A stretch of 64,000 nucleotides of DNA from the NCBI GenBank assembly GCA_022844135.1, contig JALHMG010000009.1, forward strand, positions 23,695 through 87,694, given 5' to 3'. The DNA is from Lysobacterales bacterium (GTDB lineage Bacteria > Pseudomonadota > Gammaproteobacteria > Xanthomonadales > SZUA-5). Positions 42,991-51,033 of the stretch are shown in pieces (the first letter of the stretch is position 1; each line of letters opens with the position of its first letter). The notes below the pieces were generated by a model. The model saw only the letters and a list, made by a program, of their open reading frames with translations. It ran no database searches and had not been told where the DNA came from. The translations under genes and the position numbers were made by a program.

Positions 42991-44100
42991 ATGGATATCG
43001 GCTACTTCTTGAAACTGATGACCGAGAAGAACGCCTCGGACATGTTCTTGACCACCGGCGCGCCGGTGAATATCAAGGTCGAAGGCAAACTCTATCCGCT
43101 GGGCAACACCGGGTTACCCACCGGGATGGTCAAGAAGATCGCCTATTCGCTGATGGACGAGGGCCAGGTGCCGGCCTTCGAGCGCGATCTGGAGCTGAAT
43201 CTGGCGATCGCCGTCAAGGACGCCGGCCGATTCCGCATCAACGTTTTCAAGCAGCGCGGCGAAGTCGGCATGGTGATCCGCGCGATCAAGAGCGAAATCC
43301 CGAGCTTCGATGCGCTGAAGCTGCCGCTGATATTGAAGGACCTGATCGTCGAGCCGCGCGGCTTGATCCTGATGGTCGGCGCCACGGGCTCAGGCAAAAG
43401 CTCGACGCTGGCGGCGATGATCGACTACCGCAACATGACCACAGCGGGTCACATTCTGACCATTGAGGACCCGATCGAGTTCTTGCACCGACACAAAAAG
43501 TCGATCGTCAACCAGCGCGAAGTGGGGCTGGATACGCGCAGCTATCACGACGCTCTGAAGAACGCGATGCGCGAAGCGCCGGATGTAATCATGATCGGCG
43601 AAATTTTAGACACCGAGACCATGGAAGCGGCGATAGCGTTTTCGGAGACCGGGCATTTGTGCTTGTCGACGCTGCATTCCAACAACGCCGACCAGACCAT
43701 GGAGCGCATCCTCAACTTCTTCCCCGAGAGCGCGCACAAGAACGTGCTGATGAATCTGTCGCTGAATCTGCGCGCGATCGTCAGTCAGCGTCTGGTGGTC
43801 GGCAAAGATGGCCGACGCCTTCCGGCCGTGGAGATCCTGCTCAACACGCCCCTCATCCGCGACATGATCCGCCGCGGTCAGATTCATGAGCTCAAAGAAG
43901 CCATGGACCGCTCGCTGGCCGAAGGCATGCAAACCTTCGATCAGTCGCTGTTCCGTTTGTACAAGGAAGGCAAGATCGAAATGGAAGAGGCGCTGCGAAA
44001 AGCCGATTCGCGCGATGGTCTGGCACTCAAGATCAGGTTGTCCGAAGGCAGCGGTTCGGGAGATACGCCGGATCCCTATTTCGATCACACCCAGTATTGA
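42991..44100 (+). CDS. pilU: Type IV pilus retraction ATPase PilU
   Basis: PilU helps PilT depolymerise type IV pili for twitching and DNA uptake. The 369-residue protein has the N-terminal PAS-like domain (MTEKNASDMFLTTGAPVNIK), Walker A GATGSGKSS with K136, the Asp box (HILTIEDPIEF), Walker B (APDVIMIGEILDTETM) and the His box HLCLSTLHSNNADQT. The PilT hallmark AIRNLIRE is replaced by LIRDMIRRGQIHELKEAMDR. The length and the tail ending DPYFDHTQY fit PilU rather than PilT. AAAGGAG lies eight bases before the ATG. The pilT gene is not in the window. Confidence 0.94.
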   Translation: MDIGYFLKLMTEKNASDMFLTTGAPVNIKVEGKLYPLGNTGLPTGMVKKIAYSLMDEGQVPAFERDLELNLAIAVKDAGRFRINVFKQRGEVGMVIRAIKSEIPSFDALKLPLILKDLIVEPRGLILMVGATGSGKSSTLAAMIDYRNMTTAGHILTIEDPIEFLHRHKKSIVNQREVGLDTRSYHDALKNAMREAPDVIMIGEILDTETMEAAIAFSETGHLCLSTLHSNNADQTMERILNFFPESAHKNVLMNLSLNLRAIVSQRLVVGKDGRRLPAVEILLNTPLIRDMIRRGQIHELKEAMDRSLAEGMQTFDQSLFRLYKEGKIEMEEALRKADSRDGLALKIRLSEGSGSGDTPDPYFDHTQY

Positions 44101-44103
44101 GAA

Positions 44104-44183
44104 GCGGTTCCTGGTTGTTGGTTGATGGAAAAGCTGCAGTGACTCCGGCGGTGCCTTTTCCAAGAACCAGGAACCAACAACCG
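44104..44183. repeat. GGTT-type hairpin repeat between pilU and yajQ
   Basis: The left arm GCGGTTCCTGGTTGTTGGTT, ending GGAAAAG (to 44133), pairs with the right arm CTTTTCC-AAGAACCAGGAACC and CAACAACCG (44155-44183), with 21 bases between. This almost fills the 134-bp gap. It is the same class as the repeat between ada-alkA and ogt. Confidence 0.78.
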
Positions 44184-44234
44184 AGAGCCAGGCCAACCCA
44201 ACGCCAGCCGAAAAGACGAACCCAACGCCCACTT

Positions 44235-44717
44235 ATGCCCAGCTTCGACACCGTCTCAGAACTCGACAACCATGAAGTGCAGAACGCGATCGATCAGGCG
44301 AATCGCGAGCTGCAGAATCGATTCGACTTCCGTGGCTCGGGCGCCGTCTACGAGCGCGACGAATGGGTGGTGATCATGAAAGCGCCGAGCGAATTTCAGT
44401 TGAAGCAGATGTTGGACATTCTGAAGCCGCGTCTGATCGCACGCGGCATCGATGCGCGCTGCCTGGATGTGGCCGATCCTGAGGTCAATCTGGCCAGCGC
44501 CAGACAGCGTGTGACGCTCAAGCAGGGCATCGATCAGAAGATCGCCAAGGACCTGATCAAGCGCATCAAAGACGCCAAGCTCAAAGTCGAGGCGCAGATC
44601 AACGGCGAGAAGCTGCGCGTGACCGGCAAAAAACGTGACGATTTGCAGATGGCGATTGCGCTGCTGAAAGCTGCCGAGGTTGATGTGCCACTGCAGTTCA
44701 ATAACTTCCGTGATTAA
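44235..44717 (+). CDS. yajQ: YajQ-family nucleotide-binding protein
   Basis: YajQ proteins are small cytoplasmic proteins; a Xanthomonas member has been described as a cyclic di-GMP effector that acts with a transcription factor. The 160-residue protein contains the family signature: MPSFDTVSELDNHEVQNAID, ELQNRFDFRGSGA and VTLKQGIDQKIAKDLIKRIK, ending PLQFNNFRD. The ATG at 44235 gives the canonical MPSFD start. It probably shares a transcript with pilU, which would fit a motility link, but the repeat in the gap may affect that. Confidence 0.96.
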   Translation: MPSFDTVSELDNHEVQNAIDQANRELQNRFDFRGSGAVYERDEWVVIMKAPSEFQLKQMLDILKPRLIARGIDARCLDVADPEVNLASARQRVTLKQGIDQKIAKDLIKRIKDAKLKVEAQINGEKLRVTGKKRDDLQMAIALLKAAEVDVPLQFNNFRD

Positions 44718-44774
44718 CCAGCATGTTTCATCGGGGAAAGTGGATGATCGCGAAAGGTGAAGGCTGGGCGGCTT

Positions 44775-44792
44775 GCGGAGCGAAAGCTCCGC
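44775..44792 (+). terminator. Small GNRA-loop hairpin after yajQ
   Basis: A perfect 7-bp stem GCGGAGC/GCTCCGC closes a GAAA tetraloop, 58 bp after the yajQ stop. There is no T run, so it may be a weak terminator or a structured leader for arfB. The rest of the 200-bp gap shows no supported gene. Confidence 0.45.
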
Positions 44793-44917
44793 GTCGGACT
44801 GGGCTATTGAGCGCTGCTCGGACCTTCGCGCCCAAGTCCAGGGAGGAGACGTGTTTGGCGCAAGCATCAAGCCATTCGCACGCGACATCGCCGACCCAGC
44901 GGGCAAGGTCCTGACGC

Positions 44918-45343
44918 GTGGCAGCGTTTGAGGTCATCCCCGGTGTACTGATCGACGACGACGAACTCGTCGAGCGCTTCGTGCGCTCGTCCGGCCCCGG
45001 CGGCCAGAACGTCAATAAAGTCTCCACTGCGGTCGAGCTGCGCTTTGCGATTGCGCCGTCCGGGTTGCCCGAATGGCTCAAGACCAAACTGTTTGCGATG
45101 CGCGATCGGCGCCTGACGCAGAGCGGCGAAATCATCATCGAAGCGCAGCGTTTCCGCACGCTGGAGCGCAATCGCAACGACGCACGCGAGCGCCTGGTGG
45201 CCTTGATCCGAGGGCAAACGATCGAGAAGAAGAAGCGCATCGCAACGGCGCCCTCCCGCGCTGCGCAGCGGCGCCGGGTCGATGCCAAGAAGGCTCGGGC
45301 GGGCGTGAAGAAACTCCGCGGCAGAGCGAACATCGAGGAATGA
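44918..45343 (+). CDS. arfB: Alternative ribosome-rescue factor ArfB
   Basis: ArfB (YaeJ) releases peptides from ribosomes stalled without a stop codon. The 141-residue protein has the release-factor motif RSSGPGGQNVNK with GGQ at residues 28-30. After it comes a basic, disordered C-terminal tail (AQRRRVDAKKARAGVKKLRG) that enters the empty mRNA channel. The start is a GTG at 44918 giving VAAFEVIPGVLID, which aligns with usual ArfB N-termini. Its stop overlaps the acyltransferase ATG (ATGA). Confidence 0.95.
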   Translation: MAAFEVIPGVLIDDDELVERFVRSSGPGGQNVNKVSTAVELRFAIAPSGLPEWLKTKLFAMRDRRLTQSGEIIIEAQRFRTLERNRNDARERLVALIRGQTIEKKKRIATAPSRAAQRRRVDAKKARAGVKKLRGRANIEE

Positions 45344-45942
45344 GCGACAAGCTGGTGCCACTGCAGCCGCTGATGCCGGCAATCCAGGGCCAGGCACCGA
45401 TCCGTTGGTTGGGCCGATCGGTCGTGGCCGCCTCTCATTGGCGCGTCGTCGGCGAGTTCCCGAATATCTCCAAAGCGGTGTGCATCGCGGCGCCGCATAG
45501 CTCGATCTGGGATGGCGTGTGGGGGCTGAGCGCCGCGTATGCGATGGGCGTGCGCGCCACGTGGATGGGTAAAGACGGATTGTTTCGCGGGCCGTTCGGC
45601 GCCGTGATGCGCGCGATCGGCGGGATTCCGACCGACCGTAAGCACTCCAACGGGGCCGTCGGGCAGATGATCGAATTGCTGCACGAGCGCGAGCGCCTGT
45701 GGCTGTTTCTCGCGCCCGAGGGCACGCGCCGGTCGGTCGGCAAATGGCGCACTGGGTTTTGGCACATCGCTCGCGGCGCTGGCGTGCCGATCATTCCCTT
45801 CGCCTTCGATTGGGAGGAGCGCTGCGCGCGCATCCTGCCGCCGTTTGAGACCAGCAACGACTGCGAGGCGGATTTGCAGGCGCTGTACCGGTTGTACGCG
45901 CCCTATGTGGGTAAGGGCGGGAAGCGCGCCGTACCTTTGTAG
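45340..45942 (+). CDS. PlsC-like lysophospholipid acyltransferase
   Basis: This 200-residue acyltransferase is of the 1-acylglycerol-3-phosphate type, with the HX4D motif APHSSIWDG (H53, D58), GGIPTDRK as the second block and FLAPEGTRRSV as the PEGTR motif. It is shorter than PlsC and resembles the small YihG-independent acyltransferases of the 200-residue class, so the substrate is uncertain. It is coupled to arfB by a 4-bp overlap. The start ATG at 45340 is well separated from the open frame upstream, which is arfB in another frame. Confidence 0.88.
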   Translation: MSDKLVPLQPLMPAIQGQAPIRWLGRSVVAASHWRVVGEFPNISKAVCIAAPHSSIWDGVWGLSAAYAMGVRATWMGKDGLFRGPFGAVMRAIGGIPTDRKHSNGAVGQMIELLHERERLWLFLAPEGTRRSVGKWRTGFWHIARGAGVPIIPFAFDWEERCARILPPFETSNDCEADLQALYRLYAPYVGKGGKRAVPL

Positions 45943-46190
45943 CGGTTGCTGGTTATTGAAACGACACGGCCTTTTGAAGCGGGGGCGAGGGGCAGGGGGC
46001 AGGGGGCAGGGGGCAGGGGCCATACGGCATCCTTCGAGCAAGCACTTTCGCGGCTTTTCTAATTCCTAAGCCAGACTACGATTGGCGCAGGCGAGCAAAT
46101 GTGGCCCTTGCCCCCTGCCCCTCGCCCCTATTCGTCGAGCGCAAATCGCGGGCCTTTTCTGCCAACCACCAACCGGCAACCACCAACCGC
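45942..46190. repeat. Nested GGTT- and G-rich hairpin repeat before topA
   Basis: Outer arms are GCGGTTGCTGGTTATTG (45942-45958) and CCAACCACCAACCGG plus CAACCACCAACCGC (46162-46190). Inner arms are a G-rich run of GGGGCGAGGGGCAGGGGGCA type (45982-46021) and its complement GGCCCTTGCCCCCTGCCCCT, continuing CGCCCC (46103-46128). The whole 332-bp gap before topA is thus one long imperfect palindrome with no gene. It links the two repeat types found separately elsewhere. Confidence 0.78.
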
Positions 46191-46274
46191 TCCAACAGCC
46201 GAGCGACTTTTTCGCACGATTGCGGTTAACATCCGCGCCCATTTTGGCCCGCCCACACGGCCAGCGGATCGTTC

Positions 46275-48764
46275 ATGAGCAAGAATCTACTGATCGTCGA
46301 GTCGCCCGCGAAGGTTAAAACCATCAACAAGGTGCTCGGCAAAGACTTCGCCGTGATGGCCTCCTATGGCCACGTGCGCGATCTGCCCAGCAAAGATGGG
46401 TCGGTCGATACCGAACGCGATTTTGAGATGGCCTATGAGGTGATCGATCGCAATCAAAAGCACGTCGATGCCATCGCCAAAGCCGCCAGGCAGGCCGAAT
46501 CGATTTACCTCGCCACCGACTTGGATCGCGAGGGCGAGGCGATCAGCTGGCATGTGTACGAGATCCTGCGGCAAAAGAAGCTGCTGAAGGACAAGACCAT
46601 CCATCGCGTCACCTTCGGCGAAATCACCCCGAAGGCGATCAAGGACGCGATCGCTCACCCGCGCACGCTGTCGTTGGATCTGATCAACGCGCAGCAAGCG
46701 CGCCGCGCGCTCGATTACCTGGTCGGCTTCAATCTCTCGCCGTTGCTGTGGAAAAAAGTACAGCGCGGCCTGAGTGCCGGGCGCGTGCAAAGCCCGGCGC
46801 TGCGCATGATCGTCGAGCGCGAAGAAGAGATCGAGCGCTTCGTGCCCCGCGAGTACTGGACCATCGATGCCGTCTGCGAGTCCGGGCAGCCATTCCCGGC
46901 CAAGCTGACGCACTTGAACGGCAAAAAACTCGATCAGTTCGATCTCAATAACGATATCGGCGCCAACGCTGCACGCGAGCAGGTGATGCGCGGCGCCAAG
47001 GCGCATGCGCCGAAGGGCGCGCTCAAGGTTGCCGATGTGCAGCGCAAAGATCGCCAGCGCCGCGCCGCGCCGCCGTTCATCACCTCGACCTTGCAGCAGG
47101 AAGCCGCGCGCAAACTCGGTTTCGGCACGCAACGCACGATGCGCATCGCCCAAGGCCTGTACGAAGGTGTCGATGTCGGCGAAGGCGGACAGGTCGGCAT
47201 CATCACGTATATGCGTACCGACTCGGTGCATCTGGCGGCGGATGCGATCGCGGAAATTCGTCAGGCGATCACGCGCGAGTTCGGCGCCGATAAGCTCCCG
47301 GAGAGCCCGAACTTCTACAAAACCAAGAGCAAGAACGCCCAGGAAGCGCACGAGGCGATTCGCCCCACCTCTGCGTTGCGCACGCCGAGCTCGATCGCGA
47401 AGTACCTGACGCCCGACCAGCTCAAACTCTATGAGCTGATCTGGAAGCGCACGATGGCGTGCCAAATGCGCGCGGCGCTGTTGAATACGGTGAGCGTCGA
47501 TCTGGAAGCTGGAAAGGGCGATAGCTTGCGCGCCAGCGGCACCACGGTCGTCGAGCCGGGATTCCTCGCGGTGTACGAAGAAGGCCGCGATCAGAAATCC
47601 GAGGACGATGAAGCGGGCAGCAAGCTCCCGCCGCTGACGGTCGGTCAGCTGGTCACGCTGGTCGAGCTGACCGCAGAGCAGCATTTCACCGAGCCGCCGC
47701 CGCGCTTCTCCGAAGCGAGCCTGGTCAAAGCGCTCGAAGAGTTTGGCATCGGCCGCCCGTCGACTTACGCCAGCATCATCCAGGTGCTGCTCGCGCGCGA
47801 GTACGTCACGCTCGATCAGCGGCGGTTCCAACCGACGGATGTGGGTCGCGTCGTCGCCAAGTTCCTGTCCGGCCACTTCACGCAATACGTCGACTACGAA
47901 TTCACTGCTCGCCTCGAAGATGAGCTGGACGCAGTAGCGCGCGGCGAGAAGGACTGGGTGCCGGTGCTGCGCGAGTTCTGGGAACCGTTCAAGCGCCTGG
48001 TCGACGACAAGAACGAAAACGTGACGCGCACCGAAGCGCAGCAGGGCCGCGTACTCGGCGTCGACCCCAAGAGCGGCAAAGAGGTCGCGTTGCGCCTGGG
48101 TCGTTTTGGGCCGTGCGTACAGATCGGCACCAAGGACGACGACGAAAAGCCGCGCTTCGCCTCGCTGCGTGCCGGCCAGAAGATGGACACCATCACCTTC
48201 GCCGAGGCGATGAAGCTCTTCGAATTGCCGCGCAAACTCGGGCAGAACGCCGAAGGCGAAGAGCTCAGCGTCGGCATCGGCCGTTTCGGGCCGTTCGTCA
48301 AGGCCGGCAGCCTGTACGCCTCGATCCCGGCCGGCATCGATCCTTACGAAATCGATCTTGACACCGCGATCGGGCTGGTGCGCGCCAAGCGCGAGGCGGC
48401 GGCGAACAAGGTCATCGTCAGTTTCCTGGATGGCGCCATCCAGGTCCTGCGCGGCAAGTTCGGGCCGTACATCACCGACGGCACCAAAAACGCGCGTATT
48501 CCCAAAGACATCGCGCCCGAAAGCCTGACCGAAGAAGACTGCGCCACCGCGCTCGCCGCAGCGCCGGCCAAGAGCGCTGGTCGGGGACGATTCGCCAAGA
48601 AGACGGCAAAGGCCGCGCCGGCGAAAGCGGCGACTGCGAAGTCGCCGAGCGAGAAAAAGCCGGCCAGTCGCGCCGCCAAAAAGCCTGCGGCGAAGAAACC
48701 CGCCGTTAAGAAGACGGCGGCCAAACCGGCGGCGCGAAAAGTGGCGAAGAAGAGCGCGGCGTAG
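46275..48764 (+). CDS. topA: DNA topoisomerase I
   Basis: TopA relaxes negative supercoils by passing a strand through a transient single-strand break. The 829-residue protein has the Toprim start SKNLLIVESPAKVKTINKVL, acidic residues in YLATDLDREGEAISWH, and the active-site tyrosine in IITYMRTDSVHLA (Y312). A C-terminal set of FGP-type topoisomerase repeats (GRFGPCVQIG, GRFGPFVKAG, GKFGPYITDG) replaces zinc fingers. The last ~70 residues are a lysine/alanine-rich tail (AAKKPAAKKPAVKKTAAKPA) that likely binds DNA non-specifically. The ATG at 46275 follows GGAT. Confidence 0.97.
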   Translation: MSKNLLIVESPAKVKTINKVLGKDFAVMASYGHVRDLPSKDGSVDTERDFEMAYEVIDRNQKHVDAIAKAARQAESIYLATDLDREGEAISWHVYEILRQKKLLKDKTIHRVTFGEITPKAIKDAIAHPRTLSLDLINAQQARRALDYLVGFNLSPLLWKKVQRGLSAGRVQSPALRMIVEREEEIERFVPREYWTIDAVCESGQPFPAKLTHLNGKKLDQFDLNNDIGANAAREQVMRGAKAHAPKGALKVADVQRKDRQRRAAPPFITSTLQQEAARKLGFGTQRTMRIAQGLYEGVDVGEGGQVGIITYMRTDSVHLAADAIAEIRQAITREFGADKLPESPNFYKTKSKNAQEAHEAIRPTSALRTPSSIAKYLTPDQLKLYELIWKRTMACQMRAALLNTVSVDLEAGKGDSLRASGTTVVEPGFLAVYEEGRDQKSEDDEAGSKLPPLTVGQLVTLVELTAEQHFTEPPPRFSEASLVKALEEFGIGRPSTYASIIQVLLAREYVTLDQRRFQPTDVGRVVAKFLSGHFTQYVDYEFTARLEDELDAVARGEKDWVPVLREFWEPFKRLVDDKNENVTRTEAQQGRVLGVDPKSGKEVALRLGRFGPCVQIGTKDDDEKPRFASLRAGQKMDTITFAEAMKLFELPRKLGQNAEGEELSVGIGRFGPFVKAGSLYASIPAGIDPYEIDLDTAIGLVRAKREAAANKVIVSFLDGAIQVLRGKFGPYITDGTKNARIPKDIAPESLTEEDCATALAAAPAKSAGRGRFAKKTAKAAPAKAATAKSPSEKKPASRAAKKPAAKKPAVKKTAAKPAARKVAKKSAA

Positions 48765-48792
48765 CAATCCGCGCATTGGAGGGATTGCCGTC

Positions 48793-49005
48793 ATGCGCTA
48801 CGCCGTAGTGATCGAGAAGGCGCCGTCCAACTTTTGTGCTTTTGTGCCTGATCTTCCCGTCTGTGTAGCGACGGGCAAGACGGTCGCCAGCGTTGAATCG
48901 CAGATTCGCGAGGCGATAGAACTGCATCTTCAGGGAATGCGCGAAGATGGTGTTGAGATCCCGCTCCCGAGCAGTCGAGTGGGATACGTCGACGTCGTTG
49001 TCTAA
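48793..49005 (+). CDS. HicB-like antitoxin, without a HicA partner
   Basis: This 70-residue protein has the HicB RNase-H-like core MRYAVVIEKAPSNFCAFVPD followed by LPVCVATGKTVASVESQIRE and a short tail with no DNA-binding domain. GGAGGG lies eight bases before the ATG. No HicA lies next to it. The nearest hicA is 958 bp downstream and has its own HicB. It is either an orphan antitoxin or a partner of the ATPase that begins 23 bp later on the same strand. Confidence 0.85.
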   Translation: MRYAVVIEKAPSNFCAFVPDLPVCVATGKTVASVESQIREAIELHLQGMREDGVEIPLPSSRVGYVDVVV

Positions 49006-49028
49006 GCCGACGACCGGATATCACGCCG

Positions 49029-49799
49029 ATGGCAAAGAGCAAACCTCCTTCCGTCAAGACCGGAGTGCTCGGCAGCCCATTCCTGTCGACCATCGATCTG
49101 GATTGGGCGCGTGTCGAGGACCCGCAAGCGCACCCGTTCAATTTGCGCTCCATCGCGCGCGGCTTGCCGCTTAAGCTGCCAACGCCGATCACGATGCTCG
49201 TGGGTGAAAACGGCGCCGGCAAGTCGACGTTGCTCGAAGCTATCGCCTGGTCCTGCGGTTTCGATCCCCTTGGCGGCGATCGCCGCAACGCGTATGCCGA
49301 AGGCGTCGATGGCCATGCCCTCGGCCGTTGTCTGCGTTTGGCATGGCGCCAGCGCGTCGCGGACGGCTTCTATTTGCGCGCTGAGACCTTTTATCAATGG
49401 ATCGACCGCATGGAGGCAATGGGCGCGCACTTTTCGCAGTACGGACATCGCTCGCTGCACTCGCGCTCGCACGGAGAAGCATTCCTGGCGCTGTTTCAAG
49501 GCCGCTTCGAGGACGGCGTGTACCTCCTCGACGAACCCGAGGCAGCGTTGTCGCCAGAGCGCCAGCTCGCCTTTATGGCCATCCTGCACGAACTCGAGGC
49601 CTCCCGCGCCGCGCAGTTCATTATCGCGACGCATTCGCCGATTCTGCTCTGCTATCCCGGCGCAACGGTGCTCAAGGTCGACGACAGCGGCATCCACCCA
49701 GTCGATGCCCGCGACACCGAGCACGTGCGACTGACTCGCGATTTCCTCAACGCCCCGGATCGCTATTTCCGGCATCTGTTTGCGCCCCAAGACGAGTGA
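49029..49799 (+). CDS. ABC-type AAA ATPase (COG3910-like)
   Basis: This 256-residue soluble ATPase has Walker A VGENGAGKSTLLEAIA, a signature-like SHGEAFLALF, Walker B YLLDEPEAALSPERQL and a switch histidine ATHSPILL. It lacks membrane segments and a coiled-coil insertion, so it is a standalone SMC/Rad50-like head of the COG3910 predicted-ATPase type. Members of this group often sit in defence or toxin-antitoxin settings. Here it lies between an orphan HicB and a hicAB pair. The role is unknown. Confidence 0.88.
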   Translation: MAKSKPPSVKTGVLGSPFLSTIDLDWARVEDPQAHPFNLRSIARGLPLKLPTPITMLVGENGAGKSTLLEAIAWSCGFDPLGGDRRNAYAEGVDGHALGRCLRLAWRQRVADGFYLRAETFYQWIDRMEAMGAHFSQYGHRSLHSRSHGEAFLALFQGRFEDGVYLLDEPEAALSPERQLAFMAILHELEASRAAQFIIATHSPILLCYPGATVLKVDDSGIHPVDARDTEHVRLTRDFLNAPDRYFRHLFAPQDE

Positions 49800-49962
49800 T
49801 TCGCACGCGAATCGGCGTAGGAATTTTCTGACAGCAAATTGAGCGCGACGCTGATAGATCGCCCAGCTGCGCGGCGCAATGCTGTGCGCTCGAACCAAGC
49901 TGATCTGCGCGCTTGAGAAAGTCTACAAAAATGCGTACTGTCCAGGGCCAACCGGGCGGACG

Positions 49963-50133
49963 ATGAAGACCCGCGAATTCCGGCGCTGGCTTGAGCGCAA
50001 AGGGGTCAGCTTCGTTGAAGGCGCCAACCACACCAAGCTCTACCTCAACGGTCGCCAGAGTACGCTACCCCGACACGCTGGCGAAATCGCCGAAGGACTG
50101 AGGCGCGCAATTTTGAAGCAGTTGGGGCTATGA
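49963..50133 (+). CDS. hicA: HicA mRNA-interferase toxin
   Basis: This 56-residue protein has the double-stranded RNA-binding-like HicA fold: MKTREFRRWLERKGVSFVEG, then the catalytic histidine segment ANHTKLYLNGRQSTLPRHAG, and EIAEGLRRAILKQLG. HicA cleaves mRNA and blocks translation. The ATG at 49963 gives the canonical start, and the open frame further upstream is not conserved. The stop overlaps the hicB ATG by 4 bp. Confidence 0.93.
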   Translation: MKTREFRRWLERKGVSFVEGANHTKLYLNGRQSTLPRHAGEIAEGLRRAILKQLGL

Positions 50134-50552
50134 CAGTATTCGTATATCCAGCACGAATTCGCCGCGACGGGACGAGTTTCATGGCGTCCTTCCGCGATAT
50201 CCCGGAGGCATTGACGCAGGGCAATACCCGGGAGCAGGCGATCGAAATGGCAGCTGATGCGTTGCTGACTGCGATGGAGTTTTACTTCGAGGACCACCGT
50301 GCGGTTCCGATGCCATCAGACCCCAAGCGTGGCGAAGTCGGCGTTGCACTGCCTCCCAGCGTCGCTGCAAAAGTGCTGCTACTGAACACGATGATCGAGC
50401 AGCAAGTCACGCCCGCTACCCTCGCGCGCCGCCTGGGCACCAGGCCACAAACCGTCACGCGCATCGTCGATTTGAAGCACGCCACCAAAATTGACACGAT
50501 TTCTAACGCGCTCGACAAGCTGGGGCGACGTTTGGTGTTGGCAGTCGCTTAG
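50130..50552 (+). CDS. hicB: HicB antitoxin with DNA-binding domain
   Basis: This 140-residue antitoxin has the HicB core (MTVFVYPARIRRDGTSFMAS, GNTREQAIEMAADALLTAME) and a C-terminal helix-turn-helix (TPATLARRLGTRPQTVTRIV, DLKHATKIDTI). It binds and neutralises HicA and should repress the operon. The ATG overlaps the hicA stop (ATGA). It is convergent with the DUF2237 gene, whose stop begins at the next base. Confidence 0.93.
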   Translation: MTVFVYPARIRRDGTSFMASFRDIPEALTQGNTREQAIEMAADALLTAMEFYFEDHRAVPMPSDPKRGEVGVALPPSVAAKVLLLNTMIEQQVTPATLARRLGTRPQTVTRIVDLKHATKIDTISNALDKLGRRLVLAVA

Positions 50553-50906
50553 TCACGCATCCCGCAACTGATCGAGCGTAACAACGCCCAGCGCGTTCAA
50601 GTGCGTGGACTCGAGCACCACCGGTGGGGCGACGCCGGCGTGGTAGGCCTCGCGCCAGCGCGTGGCGCACAGGCACCAACGATCGCCGGGCAGCAGCCCT
50701 GGGAATTCATACTCCGGACGCGGCGTAGTGAGATCGTTGCCGACGGCTTTGGAGAACGCCAGGAACTCCTCCGTCATTACCGCGCACACCCAGTGCATGC
50801 CGCGATCGTTGCTGTCGGAACGGCAACAGCCATCGCGAAACCAACCGGTCATTGGCTCGGTGCTGCACGGTTGCAAGGGCGTTCCCAGGACGTTGGTGTC
50901 GGTCAT
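50553..50906 (-). CDS. DUF2237 family protein
   Basis: This 117-residue protein matches the conserved DUF2237 family of unknown function. The family motifs are visible: TNVLGTPLQPCSTEPMTGWF, RDGCCRSDSNDRGMHWVCAV, FLAFSKAVGNDL and GDRWCLCATRWREA, ending ESTHLNALGVVTLDQLRDA. Conserved cysteines and histidines suggest a metal or redox role, but none is established. The ATG at 50906 gives the family start MTDTNVLG. The adjacent RND-pump gene on the same strand ends 128 bp upstream, with a G-rich hairpin between. Confidence 0.92.
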   Translation of the reverse strand: MTDTNVLGTPLQPCSTEPMTGWFRDGCCRSDSNDRGMHWVCAVMTEEFLAFSKAVGNDLTTPRPEYEFPGLLPGDRWCLCATRWREAYHAGVAPPVVLESTHLNALGVVTLDQLRDA

Positions 50907-50942
50907 TGATTCGATTCGGTAGCGGTATCGTGGAGAAACAAT

Positions 50943-51032
50943 GCGGGACACATGGCATGGCGCATGGGAAAAGCGATAAGCGTCGCAGCACTCGAGTCCC
51001 GACGTGCCCCATGCCCCGTCGCCCGTGCCCCG
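50943..51032. repeat. G-rich hairpin repeat after the RND pump gene
   Basis: Left arm GCGGGACACATGGCATGGCG (50943-50968) and right arm GTGCCCCATGCCCCGTCGCC (51004-51032) are imperfect complements made of GGCATGG and GGGGCAC-like units. It lies 2 bp beyond the RND stop and could act as its terminator. It is the most diverged member of the G-rich family. Confidence 0.6.
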
Positions 51033-51033
51033 T

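Noticed and set aside
44723..44914. Short plus-strand frame (63 codons) between yajQ and arfB
   Set aside because: No ribosome-binding site, no family match and composition unlike neighbouring genes.
46287..48794. Long minus-strand open frame (835 codons) opposite topA
   Set aside because: It mirrors topA, is rich in arginine and alanine without any domain, and arises because GC-rich codon bias leaves the opposite strand free of stops.
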